Assembly (NCBI GenBank): GCA_032622095.1
Contig: CP136062.1
Span: 6,758,001-6,822,000 of the forward strand
Length of the DNA: 64,000 bases
Direction of reading: 5' to 3'
Source of the DNA: Siphonodentalium dalli
Taxonomy: Eukaryota > Mollusca > Scaphopoda > Gadilida > Siphonodentaliidae
Shown: piece by piece, positions 32,463-44,327 of the stretch
Position numbering within the stretch: position 1 is the first letter of the stretch
Layout: each line of letters starts with the position of its first letter
Program-made: the position numbers and the translations under genes
The notes under the pieces: generated by a model
The model's database searches: none
The model's input: the letters and a program-made list of their open reading frames with translations, nothing else
What the model was told of the DNA's origin: nothing

Positions 32463-32982
32463 TATTTGCGATTTTCTGTCTCTCTGCCTGTGTCTGTCTT
32501 CTATAAAAATTACAGGAGACCAAAGGGGTCTACTAGGGGTAATTTTTTACGAGAAATATAATTTCAAAACTAGCCTCATTCTTCATCTTTTATTTTTGCG
32601 AACTGATGTGTTTATGATGTCCATGTATCATAATATAAGGTCTGAAGTATACATGGTTGTAACTAAATAAATACTTCAATAGTTGTGGAACGGATTAATC
32701 GAGATAAACAAAATTATGATCGAAAAGATGAGCCACTACTTATATTCCATGACTTTTTAAAGATATAGATATAGTTAGAATTATTGTGGTTATGGTTACG
32801 GCTAGAGCATGGTTATGCTTATATACACATTTAGTATTGGGACATGGTACGGGTTGCCGATAGGTATGGTTAAGATTAAGGTTTGGGTTATGGGAAAGGT
32901 AATGATTGAGAGGGGATTTGGATAGGAATATATATGATAATTATATGGAAGTATCAAACTTCCAATTGGAAGTTTAAAATTT
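32463..32982. other. Non-coding; degenerate GGTTA-rich stretch
   Basis: About 32785-32915 is rich in GGTTATGG, GGTTACGG and GGTTAAG variants, a degenerate simple repeat. No gene is seen. Confidence 0.5.
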
Positions 32983-33533
32983 CTAGTTTTGATTGTTATT
33001 AATGTTAATTGTGACACTGCAGTTACTTGAGAACACAGGTGTGAAATTGAAGCTTCCCTCTGGTTTCACACATAGAGCTTTAGATACAGGTTCAGTATCA
33101 ACATTTTCTTCCGAGAAATCATTTATCAGCTCAGATATGGGGACATTCTTCTTCGTCATCAGCGCATTGTTCAGTGTTCCAGATATCTCTCGTTTCTGTC
33201 TGTCAGTAACATGTTGTGAATAGTGTTTGAGACTGGTTTCACTTCGATGTCCTGATATGCGCATAATACGGCGATCACTTATTCCAGCGCGATCCATAAT
33301 AGTGATGCTTGTTGCTCGAATAGAATGGTTGGTGTATTCCCGGGATAACTTCCCTGCTTTGGAAATAGTGCACATGAGAACTCCAAGGGGATTTTTCCCG
33401 ACAGGTGCAGCACAGTACCACTCAGCATCGTCGTCTATGAATGAATCGCGTGGTCGCTGCCACAAACAGTCAATGTCACCATTTAGCTTTGATATATATT
33501 TCCTGAACGAGGCCACAGGACATTGTGCTTCTC
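32983..33533 (-). CDS. Crypton tyrosine recombinase, exon 3 (catalytic domain)
   Basis: This terminal exon starts after TTTTCAG (acceptor AG at 33534-33535) and runs about 183 codons to a stop. It carries the tyrosine-recombinase signature: HSIRAT (the H-x-x-R box), GISDRRIMRISGHRS (second His box) and LKHYSQ with the presumed nucleophile Tyr. This arrangement is that of Crypton-type YR proteins and their domesticated relatives (KCTD1/ZMYM-like DUF3504), not of DIRS, since no reverse transcriptase is near. Codon phase joins exactly to the donor at 33972, giving a Gly across the junction. The C-terminal 50 residues are not recognised. Confidence 0.8.
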
Positions 33534-33971
33534 CTGAAAACAGAGTCGAATAAGGCTATTAGAGTCCAATCTAGCAATGCAAAGATGTATATTCGGTAAA
33601 AGAAAATCAAACAATTTAGGAATTGACCTACAAGAGCTGCCTTCGCCTTGTGGATATTTTTGAGCACGTCGATGTTAATTTCCGAATGTACATGTCGATT
33701 TCCAGGGCAGTGGGGCACAGACATGTCGATTTCACAAACGCAGGTGCATCTTATGTGGCGTCATATTTGGGATACTGGCATTGCTGAAGAATTGGCTCTG
33801 TGAATAAAATTGTGTGTACAGTTGTACAGGCATACGCATTCATAGATTCACGGTGATGTCGACTGTCATTTGAGAAAACCATTCATCACGCACACACTGC
33901 ATATACATTTAGACATAACTATATATTGTACCATTGGGAATGATTTGTTGATAATATGAAAAGACACATAC
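33534..33971 (-). other. Intron 2 of the Crypton recombinase gene
   Basis: Bounded on the minus strand by GTATGTG and TTTTCAG, 438 nt long. The same donor position is present in the decayed copy 1 (9181), so this intron is ancestral to both copies. Confidence 0.65.
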
Positions 33972-34444
33972 CTTTCAATTCGTATATCCTGCCTTCAGTT
34001 GGTAAATCATTTGAGCAACTTTCCCCACAGTGATTTTTATCAAGCTCATCCTTATGCTGGTAAACATATTCCAACCCGTCGTCATCTCTGGCTATTCTGA
34101 ATGTATCTCGGGACATTTCTCTGAGATTTTCTCTTCCCCTCCGACACAAGTACAACATCAGTTCGAACCATACCTTTCTTTGAAGTCCAACTGGAGTGTT
34201 GATGTCGAATACATGTGTTTGTCCGCTGTACATTTTTTTTCAGATCTCCTCGGAAATCGGGGGATTGTGATCGACACTTCCAAGGCCCTTTTTCTTCAGA
34301 TCAGTCACCACTGCACGGAATACGGAATTGCTGGAAGCAAATGAACTATCCGTAACGATATCAATGTCCCGTTGGTCCTTAAGAAAACGCTTAAGGCCAT
34401 ACCTAATGGAAACGATAGCAGATTTCTTAAACATTTCTCCATCA
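33972..34444 (-). pseudogene. Crypton tyrosine recombinase, exon 2 with internal stop
   Basis: The exon begins after AAACAG (acceptor) and ends at AAAG|GTATGTG. It encodes the linker from the core-binding region into the catalytic domain. The segment FKKSAIVSIRYGLKRFLKDQ is followed by DLKKKGLG, an in-frame TGA (34240-34242) and then a segment with LCRRGRENLREM, which holds the probable first catalytic Arg. The stop sits next to a run of eight A (minus strand), so a slip mutation is likely. The frame is otherwise open on both sides, and the gene is probably inactive by this one lesion. Confidence 0.75.
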
Positions 34445-35785
34445 CTGTTTTATGGTGCCCATATTCAGAATGAGCAATGGGTGATGCCACAGTGTCCTGG
34501 GCTAATGATGAACAGACAGTCTGCCGTCAGAGCAGTTTTAGCCAGTCAAAAATAAAAATAGTATAAATAAAATTGTAGAGAACCCTGAATCTCATGAATT
34601 GCTTACAAAGCACAACATGTGCAACTTTTAATCCCACTCGCAGTCGTGGCCAGGTTATTTTGTTTATATAATCTTCGGAGGTGCCGTTGTTGTCAGCGAG
34701 AGGTATCGGAATCCACCGAGATCGCAGCGGCCGCACGAATTACTATATTTTACAGATTCCCGCGTTATCATAACAGCCACGTTTATATCTCCGTGGCTGA
34801 TATTTTAGTATTATATGCATATCACAAAATTCCCCGGACTATGTATAGGTTATATCAATCAATAATGATCTCTTGGACCGAAGAATCATAGTTGTGGTAT
34901 GTCCGTCAAAATTGGGAGGTATAGAACCTGTCCGAAAATTCAAATTGGCCGCGTTCCCGTTGTATAATTGTAGCATGTCCGTCATCAATGGGAAGTAACG
35001 AACTTTTCCGAAAATGGCCGAATTCCCGCGATATCTTTCCGATGCCGTGCCGTTTGTTATGTCGCCGCCTATGTATATATCATATGGTGGCAGTAAGACA
35101 GTCTAGCCTAACTTTGCCACCCATCGAATATACAATACAATATTTGTTAAATGTATTATGCATTGATATATGTATATTAAAATAAAATATCCTATCCTAT
35201 CCTATGGTGTCGAACCTGGAACATTTCGCTGTACAATCCGCAAATATCCCCGTGTTATTTCATGAGTTAATTCATAAGTATCGTCAGAACGGAGGACGGA
35301 CTGACGGTCGTAACGAACCACAAAGCCTTTCTATCCATCAAAATAAGAATAGTGAAAGAAACAATAGCTCACAACATATCCGTCACATAATTTTCCCACA
35401 TAATGAAGGTGGTGCACAAATGTATGGATGTCAAAAGAAAGGGGAGGTTGTCTGCTATAGGCATATTAAAGAAGATTCGAGGCTAAATGTGATGATGACC
35501 ATGGTCACAATTTCTCGCAGACAAATTGCTCCTCGTTCTGATGACATGAATTTTGAGGTGGAAGCTGGATCCCGGAGCGGTTTATTGGAATTTTGAAAAT
35601 AGTTTTAGAACGTATCCTTCAAAATCAGAATCATTTAATGCCAAAAGTAGAATTTATAAATTTTTGAAACATTCTCCCAATCAGTTAAAAAGATGCCAAA
35701 ATGTTTTGATAAGACCATCATCAGTTGCAGTTTGCTGACTATATGCCATGCTAAGCGCATGTCATATTATGTTTCGACTCGTTAC
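34445..35785 (-). other. Intron 1 of the Crypton gene, with inserted repeat DNA
   Basis: It is bounded by GTAACG and AAACAG and is 1.34 kb long. Two diverged direct blocks (about 34895-34960 and 34975-35030, with TGTCCGTCA and GGAGGTATAGAAC-like sequence) lie inside. A retroposon-like tail AAAATAAAATATCCTATCC with three TCCTA units lies at about 35178-35205. A 130-codon plus-strand frame at 35204-35596 is not recognised. Copy 1 has no intron at this point. Confidence 0.5.
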
Positions 35786-35988
35786 TTGGCACCTGCGTAG
35801 AACTCCCTGAGAAACATGTCAAGTTCCTTCATCTCAAAGTTCTCAAAAGTAGGATCCCTGCCAGTTTCGAGAAGATACTGTCTAAAACATTTCACGGCAC
35901 CTGAAGTCACCCTCTTTGTATTTATGGCATCCTTTGTGTCCAACAACTCTTTTATATATTCCTCGGAAGGTTTCGTGAATCGAGCCAT
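35786..35988 (-). CDS. Crypton tyrosine recombinase, exon 1 (core-binding region)
   Basis: It starts at the second in-frame ATG (35988), because copy 1 aligns from that Met. MARFTKPSEEYIKELLDTK leads into a helical core-binding-like segment ending FLREFYAGA. The donor is AA|GTAACG. The 203 coding nt leave two bases of a codon, which the first base of exon 2 completes. An upstream ATG at 35997 would add three residues. Confidence 0.75.
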
Positions 35989-36224
35989 GATGATCACTCG
36001 TCTGCTCTGAACAGACCGCGGGGAAACAATATTGCGAAATAGTTGCTACGGGAGATAACTCTAATGATAGTTCTGACAGAAGTAGACTCAGAGATTTGTA
36101 TTAATAGTAAACGGACACCTCGGGGTTGGTTTCTCTGAAAGCGTTGGGGTTATAAGCACATCCAAAAATGTGTTTATTGAGAACTCGGCAACTACCCATG
36201 TTGATAGAAGTATTGCTACATACA

Positions 36225-36420
36225 GCACACCGGGCCACAGTGTATTTGTCGCCCGCTCAACCGGGCGACAGCGTGATTTGTCGCCCGCCATGTGACCTGG
36301 TTCCAGCCAATGAAAAGTGGGTAGTAGGGTAACAATGAAATTTGTCACCCGCTCAGAACTGAATGTCTCCCGGACACATTCCGTTCTCGAGCGGATGATA
36401 AAATAATTATATGATCACAA
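36225..36420 (-). repeat. Crypton-associated upstream repeat, copy C
   Basis: It has GTCGCCCGC three times, GCCATGTGACCTGG, a CCAGCCAATGAAAA block and ACATTCCGTTCTCGAGCGG, matching copies at 10161 and 27545. It lies about 240 bp upstream of the Crypton start and may hold its promoter or terminus. It ends near 36420. Confidence 0.55.
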
Positions 36421-36929
36421 TGGAGACACAGCGGAGAGGTCTGATATGGTACAGGATAATTCATTCCCGACAAACGTATACATTATGTTGTAGACCAGCA
36501 AGATTATTTTATAATCAACCTACCTCGAGGAATCGACTCGTTCAATATCAGTAGTTAAGGGACTACAGTGGTCCACTTTAGACGTTATTTGCACACGTTG
36601 ACCACGTTAGCTGACCACAATAATGTCTGCGGTCGTAGTAGACGTTCCTACGTTGATGTATCAACGTTATTTGAACTTGTTTGACCTTACAAGACTGACA
36701 ACTAGATGTGTATACGTTGATGATAGTTATTTGACGTTATTCGTGCTCATTGTGCGAACAATATGAACGTCTGGCGTAGATCAACTGACCTCGGCTGACT
36801 ACAGCAACGTGTCTTAGTGACGAAACGATCATGTAACTAGTAAAGTTTCGTAACTAGTTCACGAACATAGCGCACCACCACCCCACCCCAACGTTTAAAG
36901 GGGGATAGGGATTTTTTTAAAGTGGGAGG

Positions 36930-38215
36930 TAAAACAAACAGTTAGAAAAAAAACATTGTTTAACCCTGTTTCAGAATATGAGGAGAGTGTTATTTGATAA
37001 GTTTGTTTCTGATATCCATAAGAATGATTCCGAGAAGATTGTCACCGATTCATCTCTCTTGATAATATGCACGTGGATCTGGTGAGTTTTTCATCAGAAT
37101 TTTTCTAGTCCTCGTTAGACGATTTTGGAGCACAGAATGATCCCCCCGCCAATTGTACCAAATAATTAACTAGAAAATGGAAATCGAATCCTCCGCCATT
37201 GATAGCAATAACGGTTATTGACCGCTTGATCTTGTACCTTCCATTTAAATTGCTCAAACAAGATATCAATTCACCGATAGAGCCTATTACCTGGAAACGA
37301 ACCAATTCGTCACTTCCATGTGATTGACATTTGTCCATGGAACAAATTGCACACTGTTGATTATTGCCACCTATTTCACATGAGTCATCCGAAGGTATAA
37401 ACATCTCACAGCACAGTTTGGCGCTTACTAGAACAGGTATATGCCTTCCAACTTTCAGAATAGTTTCAATGTAAAAAAGTTTCGAGTGTTGTATCATTAT
37501 TTTGTGTCATTTTATAAAACAAGAATGGTCCTGTCCAGTCCTCTTGTAAGTTGTGTTACATTTCAAACAGTAAGCTGTACTACATTCGTGTTTTCTCCCT
37601 TTTGTGGAAGTAGGTAGCATCACGATTTTTGCAAACTCCAAATAAGTTACAATGCCCATTATCGGCATGGTTATGACAACACGTCTTGATCGTATACATC
37701 ATTTGACACGTTGAACACCTCCAATTGTTGTTTTAATCTCGCTGTCATTCTCCAGTATTGTTAATCATTCGACATTTAGATGGACACCTGTGTGAGAATG
37801 AAGAATAAGAGTTGTTACACCGGAAACAATGCTTCCTCTTGTCAGATAGAGCAACAACGTTTTTTTATAAAGTCATAATGTCCATCACTGAAAGAGAGTG
37901 CAACATTGGGTGTATTTTCTGCAGCGCCTCTCGTTCTACCATTAAATATAAGATCCTTGTTATCTTGAAATACAGAAATACACATTTTGTCTTTGAAGTA
38001 TGTCTGGAATCGGGCTACATTATTCATATACATAGGTCAATTGCGATCGATTCCAACAGCCAAACAATGTTGATATGCTTCTACGCATATGTCTGGAAGA
38101 CTCATCTTATCGCATCGTTTTTTCCATTCCTTGTTCAACTCTTCCTTGTTATTAGGTTTGGTGCTCGAATAAAATTCACCCAACTGGAGTACTAACGGAA
38201 GATACATGTAATGGC
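36930..38215 (-). pseudogene. Family B DNA polymerase (Maverick/adintovirus-type), decayed N-terminal and exonuclease part
   Basis: Several minus-strand frames, broken by shifts, line up in the order seen in protein-primed family B polymerases of Maverick-like elements. About 38060-38215 gives a helical segment ending LPDICVEAYQHCLAVGIDRN. About 37842-38033 gives a domain ending NVALSFSDGHYDFIKK. Zinc-binding pairs follow (HCFRCNNSYSSFSHRC, then a C-x2-C and CCHNH segment, then AYCLKCN). The region 37105-37497 then has FYIET at the exonuclease I position, paired cysteines, and INGGGFDFHFLVNYL at the exonuclease II position. The catalytic polymerase half is absent. It is an old inactive remnant. 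Confidence 0.6.
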
Positions 38216-38459
38216 CTGCATCCCTCTCGTGTACATGGATAACAGCTCGGGATTTAATACTGAATTAATTGGGTTTAATAATTTTTCCATATCCTGGTGG
38301 CACCTCAGCAATTATAATATCGAGTGTCATGCACAGATCAGTCGATGTGCAACATTCTCCTATTTATATAAACGTCATAAAGTTATTTATTTGGTTTTAT
38401 TTATAAGGGAAAGTAGGTCCATAGTGAGTTTCTAACGGGTCTACCCCGGCACTCTACTG

Positions 38460-39460
38460 GATCAAATCATAAATAAACTAAAATCATCACAACTCAATAC
38501 GATCTACGTTTATCTCAAAGCTTTATTTTCCATCCGATGCACAGCAGTTGATCAATACTGCATGGTTATATAGAGACTATACCGTGCGAAAGGAAATAAG
38601 ATAATAGCAACCACCAAGGGTGCTTTTTACCTAAATGCGTGTGAATTATGACGTCATATATTTTTTCTATATTTCTATACCAAGAGCGAAAATAGCGTGT
38701 ATGCTTTTTTGTAAATTTCACACGTGACTTCCGGGAGGTTACTGCGCAGAATCCAGCTCAATGACAGCTCGCGAGTAGATTAATTACTCGCTTGATTTTG
38801 TTTTCTCCACTTCACTTCCACTTTTCAGCATAATCGACATTTTGGGATATCTGGAGAAGTCGGATTAACCTCACAAAAAAGGTGAGTTTGACACCTGAAA
38901 TTCTTGTCATGTCAGCGCTTATCTGCAATTAGACTCATGTCAGCATTCGCTGTTTTATGAAAAAGTCACTCTTAAAATGCACCCTAATCGGTCAAATTAT
39001 TTCGATAATTCTAAGTCTGAGTGAGGCTGAGAGTTGAGACTGACTCCTGCGTGTACCTGGCCTGCAGTAAAAAGTCAGTGATTCCAACTTTGGTGTATAC
39101 ACTTGATTAATTTATAAACACAGCTTTGTGCCGGTGTTTGTAACAACGACCGAAAGTTTATCGACAAACCGGAAACTCATTGTCGAAAAAGTTAACTTTT
39201 CTAATGATATTCAGAATTTCAGTGCTAGAAAACACACCGGCGAAGATGATAACATGGATTTCATGGTGATAAGCGGGTTGTGAAAGTATGGAATAATACA
39301 ATTGTCTTCAGTACAGTTTATTAAAAGTTGAGACTTAAGTAAACATTTTTGGTAAAAATTTAAATGATGGGTGTCAAACATGTGCAAAATTTTCAGCACG
39401 CGAAATTAGGAAAATGTCCAATAGTCTAGAAAATTCAATGCTATGGCATAAAACTTAGGG
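38460..39460. other. Non-coding, nothing clear
   Basis: No gene is recognised. A GGTGAGTTT splice-donor-like site at about 38880 follows a pyrimidine-rich stretch and could end a non-coding first exon, but no partner is visible. Confidence 0.35.
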
Positions 39461-39464
39461 TACG

Positions 39465-39690
39465 TCCATGATGCAATCGTAAGTGCAATGATTTCCGTAA
39501 AATAATATCAAGTGCTGTTTGATTTTAGATGCAAAATCGTATCGTATCCTTTGTAAAGTTTATTACCTCCACTTTCGACGGAATTGCAGTCAGAAGAAAG
39601 ATCGTACGGTAGCAATCAGGAGGTTAACCATAGCTTAAGAACAACCCACGATACACTCATCTGCGACAACATTGCGATCGGGTGAATTCG
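39465..39690 (-). repeat. Inverted copy of the repeat found at 1.0-2.2 kb
   Basis: It shares, in reverse complement, the ATAATATCAAG-GCTGTTTGATTTT block, an ACTTCCACTT-like block and a GATACACTC-like block with the array at 1025-2250. Confidence 0.5.
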
Positions 39691-39944
39691 TTGTTCATAT
39701 TTAAATCCGCGCATAATTATATTTTGCTTAGTTTTAAATTTGGCAATTTTGCGCAATTTGAATTTGTGAATTTGGTCAAGGCTGGTGCATGTGCAGTTCT
39801 TTATCGATGCTGAAGATAGATTTGTTCTCCATGCACAAATATCGGTATAAACTGGCCTATACTATAATACATGGCATTTTTCTCGGTGGCATTTACATGC
39901 ATTCAAATTAAGTAAACGGGGTGACTAAAATAAGGTATACAGGT

Positions 39945-40680
39945 ACTGCTCTTTAGCACTGAGGGCTAAAGAACGTTATACCTCTCTTTAGCGATGAGGG
40001 CTAAAAACTAGTAAAGAGCAATACTGATTATAACGTTATACATTGGCGCAATGCGCAGAATATCTTGGCAACAAACGTGATGCTCGTCCAACATGGACCG
40101 CTCTTTAGTGCTGAGGGCTAAAGAATGTCACACCGCTCATTAGCTATGAGGGCTAAAAAGCGTTATGTTTTATAACATTATACGTTTGGTGCAATAAGCA
40201 AAATATCTTGGCAACACACATGCCGCTCATCCAACATGTACCGCTCTTTAGCACTGAGCGCTAAAGAATGGCACACCGCTCTTTAGCGATAAGGACTAAA
40301 GAGCGGTATGGATTATAACGTTGTGTGTTGGCGCAATGCGCAAAATATTTTGGCAACGCGCGTGCTGCTCATCCAACATGACCGCTCTTTAACACCTACT
40401 GCTAAAGAGCAGTATACCGTTCTTTAGCACCAAACGCTAAAGAGCAGTATGCCGTTCATTAGCGTATCAGGCCCATATACATGTAGCTAAGGCATGGTAT
40501 ACTGCCTTTTAGCATTTGCCACTAAAGAGCAGTACCGGTATACTGTTCTTTAGCACCAAACGCTAAAAGAGCGGTATACTGTTAATTTAATAGCGTATCA
40601 GGACCACATAGCTAAAGCGTGGTATACCACTCATTAGCATTTGGTACTAAAGATATGTACATGTATACCGTTCTTTATCC
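39945..40680. repeat. Array of short palindromes (TTTAGC / GCTAAA)
   Basis: About a dozen copies of a small inverted repeat, CTCTTTAGC then 6-8 bases then GCTAAAGAG, are separated by a larger unit that includes AACGTTATA-GTTGG-GCAATGCGC-AAATAT-TTGGCAAC. Larger units recur near 39950, 40095, 40235 and 40380, and later ones degenerate. Dense hairpins are predicted on either strand. No gene is seen. Confidence 0.8.
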
Positions 40681-41267
40681 ACGGCCATATATAAGTAAAT
40701 CTGAAATGACATCAATGACCATCGATAGGCTGCTGACTTTAAAAAGTTGGAGTTACCTCGTACTCTTAATTTTGGAGAGAATTTCCAACAATACCCGGTA
40801 GCTATTATTTGGCTTTGAGACATAGAGAAAAAATTGAAAATTGCCATCACTATTATCAAATTCAGCCTAAATCCCTGCAATCACGATTATCAGGCAATCA
40901 TGATTATTGGCACCTGAGAGTATGTTACATATGATTAGTATACAAGTAGATGATATCACATGAGTTTCTATTTTATACAAAATTTATGAACCAAGTTCAC
41001 TAAATTAGATTTAAGCCGAGGTTTACTGAGGCTCAAATATAATTCAGTGGACGAGGTTGATAAATTACGTATAAAATAGAACGAGTTTGAGAAATCTTTT
41101 ATCATATGATCAAATAAACGCGAATTATTCATCGAATACAATTTTACAGCAATCAGGCCAAAACAAAATGAATGCATGTTTCCCTTATCAAACATAAAAA
41201 ATAGGGGCGGGTGGTAGGCTTTTCATTTTATTTTATTTTTCCATTTTTTTTGTATAGTCTCGTGTGG

Positions 41268-41862
41268 GCCATGCCTAATCACCATCAAACACAATACAAT
41301 GACCCGAGCAACCAACAAATTGGTGATAAAACTGATATATGGAAACAAGATATAATTATATATATTTTTACGAAATAAGTTTAATTATTTACCAAACAGT
41401 AAATATATCGTAGATATAAAATATCTAGTTTAATCAGCTGGTTTGATGCCAACACAATGGGAATGACAATTTTGTGTCCCCAGTGAGCAGTATTAAAAAC
41501 AATATCTCCACGATAAGAAATGTTGTCAAGAGTCGGGGTACATTGTTTACTTTAGTGATAGCCGCCATTCATTTCCCTGGCTGCTGTAGCTTCCTACTGC
41601 GCATGTCTTATAAGTCACAGCTTTTTATGCTCAAATACATGTACACTCAACAATAGTCCATATCAACACGTGCTTCCTGTCAGCGAAGGGGAACAATAAC
41701 CTGTAATCTTCCTGTATTGCGTCTGGTCGTAATTTGACTTTCTGTTTGAAGAGTGACGATGTGGCTTTGCGAAAAAAATATTATCTCGCGAGGTGAATCA
41801 GATAAAATGGAACCACGCGTACATAGTTTGGTTATCAGTATGGTCGGTCGGTTTATAGATTG
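41268..41862 (+). repeat. Left arm of a long inverted repeat
   Basis: It matches 46303-46942 in reverse complement over about 600 bp, with scattered differences. Shared blocks include CCAACAAATTGGTGATAAAA, ATGTCTTATAAGT, TTCCCTGGCTGCTGTAGCTT and GACGATGTGGCTTTGCGAAA. The arms flank 4.4 kb of other repeats. Confidence 0.75.
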
Positions 41863-41879
41863 ATTTTAATCTCAACTTA

Positions 41880-42880
41880 CTTTTGTAAGTTTGAGCTATT
41901 GCCATGGTTTGGCATCCGTCGTCCGTGTGTGTGTGTCCGTCAACAATTTCCTTTGGCGCAGACTACAGGTTGTACCTTTGGTCTAATCTTTATGAAATTT
42001 GTCATGAATGTTCACATTGACATGTAGATGGGAACGAATCATTGTGGAGTCATTCGGCCAAAAAACATGGCCGCTGGCGGCCATCTTAGATTTCAAAATT
42101 AAATCCATTGGCGCGGTCCACAGGTAGTACTGTTCGTCTGATCATCATGAAATTTGTCATGGATTTTAACAATGACAAGTAGATGGGAACGAGTAATTTT
42201 GGGGTCATTCGGCCAAAAAACATGGTCGCCAGCAGCCATCTTGGATTTTACTCTTTGTATGACTAAATCCTTTAGCACGGACTACAGGTCGTACCTTTAA
42301 TCTGATTATCATAAAATTTGTCATGGCTGTTGAAATTGGAATGTAAATGGGAATGAGTCATTTTGGGGTTATTCGGACAAAAAACATGGCCGCCAGCAGC
42401 CATCTTGGATTTCAAAATTTAATCCATTAGCATGGGCCACAGGTCGTACTGTTCGTCTGATCATCATGACATTTGTCATGGATGTTAATATTGACATGTA
42501 GATGGGAACGACTAATTTTGGGGTCATTTGGCCAAAAAACATGGTCGCCAGCAGCCATCTTGGATTTTACTCTTTGTATGACTAAATTCTTTAGCATGGG
42601 CTACATGCCTTACCTTTAGTCTGATCATCATAAAATTTGTCATGAATGTTAATAATGACATCGAGATGGGAACGAGTCATTTTTTGGGTCATTCGGCTAA
42701 AAAACATGGCCGCAGCAGCCATCTTGGATTTTACTCTTTGTATGACTAAATTCTTTAGCATGGGCTACAGGGCGTACCTTTAGTCTGATCGTCATAAAAT
42801 TTGTCATGGATGTTAACGATGACATGTAGATGGGAACGACTCATGGCCAGCAGCCATCTTGGATTTTACTTTTCCCTTCA
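41880..42880 (+). repeat. Satellite, six units of about 155 bp
   Basis: Units are marked by CATGGCCGCCAGCAGCCATC near 42067, 42221, 42384, 42540, 42705 and 42842. Each is preceded by AGATGGGAACGA and a CATTCGGCCAAAAAA block. The TTTGTCATG and GGACTACAGGTCGTAC blocks repeat too. A solo inverted unit lies at about 55740-55850. No coding frame persists. Confidence 0.85.
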
Positions 42881-42889
42881 TGTCTATAA

Positions 42890-43140
42890 ACTAGTATTAG
42901 ACATTCAACTTTCCACATTCCCAATCGCTCCATTGACTGTAATACATTAAATTATTCCCTTTCCAAGTTGAGCTACAGTGTCATTGACACTTTCATATTT
43001 TACTCTTTGCATCACTAAATCCTTTGATGCAGGTTAGACATTTCAAGTAGCACCTTTCCTATTCCTCCATTTACTGTCAACCATTAAATTATTCCCCTAC
43101 CTAAGTTGAGCTACAGTGTCATTGACACTCATTTTATTTA
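42890..43140 (+). repeat. Two-unit tandem repeat of about 128 bp
   Basis: The blocks AGACATT, a CCATT-ACTGT segment, CATTAAATTATTCCC and AAGTTGAGCTACAGTGTCAT occur twice in the same order. Confidence 0.65.
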
Positions 43141-43249
43141 AAACCAATACAATGAACTTGGGTCGGGGGTTTGAAGACTGTCGGTCGGGTTATGGGAAAC
43201 ACGCATTCATTTTGTTTTGGCCTCATAAACTTCAGCGATCGCAAGTCAT

Positions 43250-44327
43250 TAAATAATGGCATGATGTCATGATACATCGCACGCGTTAATATTACACGTG
43301 TGTCTTCACCAATAATAATGAAGTTGTTTGTGTGGGTTAATTATGTGATAAACCACTTTATTCCCACCAGTTTGTGCCTAATTCTTTAAATTGTACTATT
43401 ATTCAGTCAGTTTTAAATTAGCGCACTTCAAATCAGCCCTTGAAATTAGGAAAAAGTTCCAGCTAATTTAATACTGTGGCATGTTAGATTTAACAATTTG
43501 GCAATGGCATTTCCCACGGCATTGCTTATTTCCATGGCCAATTTCGAGGACTGGTCAATTAATACCATTCATGAGTATTGCAGGCTTTGAGCAAAACTAG
43601 TTTATATGTTAACTTAAATGTTATACGGGGTAAATCTAATTTAAAAAAATGACATGTTATAATCCCACATACAGGTATGTACATGTAAATGATATGCAAA
43701 GGAATATTCTTAGGTAAGCATGACAGCAGGGGCATGTCTGAGAATATTTTGGGGACAACTATTGTTGTGCCAAGGATGTCCCAATAGATTATGGAGTATT
43801 AAACTATTAATATTTCTCAACACCACATAAGTGTTGTTCCTACTTGTTACAAATTGAACCATACAGGTTGTGGATAAAAACTGAAACAATAAAATTTCAT
43901 AATTATACCAGTTGTTGATCAATATCCATGAGAATCTATATACACTAAGCCTAAATGTATAAATTCCCATGGATATTGATCAACAACCGGTATAAATAAT
44001 AAAATTTCAATTAATTATTTTGTTATAAAGAGTTAATTTGGACTTGGACATTTGTTATAGAATTAATTTGGACGTGCAAAATTTGGGCATACATGTATTT
44101 CAGGTACATTATATATGTCCTGGATATGCGTGACAAGTATAAAGATATAATTCTACCTGTTCCATCTCACAAGCCTTGGGGAGAACACTCTAGAGAACAG
44201 AAAGTATCAACCAGACGCTGTTTCATGCAAACGCTCATATGTGTTATCTAATTCTGAGAACCAGTTATTTTGTTGTGTTCAGTTTAGAGGAATCACTGAA
44301 CTAAATGGTTTTCCATAGCGATAGTGT
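43250..44327. other. Non-coding; strong hairpin inside
   Basis: At about 43889-44010, inverted arms of about 50 bp contain GTTGTTGATCAATATCCATG and its inverse, flanked by AAAATTTCA and its inverse. This is a foldback of MITE size. No gene is seen. Confidence 0.5.

Noticed and set aside
32785..32915. GGTTA-rich stretch as interstitial telomere sequence
   Set aside because: Units are too irregular (GGTTATGG, GGTTACGG, GGTTAAG) to be TTAGGG repeats. It is a degenerate simple repeat.
35204..35596. 130-codon plus-strand frame inside Crypton intron 1
   Set aside because: No motif is recognised, and it begins in a retroposon-like tail.
37812..38195. 127-codon plus-strand frame
   Set aside because: It is antisense to the ordered polymerase fragments on the minus strand and has no motif of its own.
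39945..40680. CRISPR-like appearance of regularly spaced palindromic repeats
   Set aside because: Spacers are themselves repeated, repeats are degenerate, the DNA is eukaryotic and there are no cas genes. It is a satellite.
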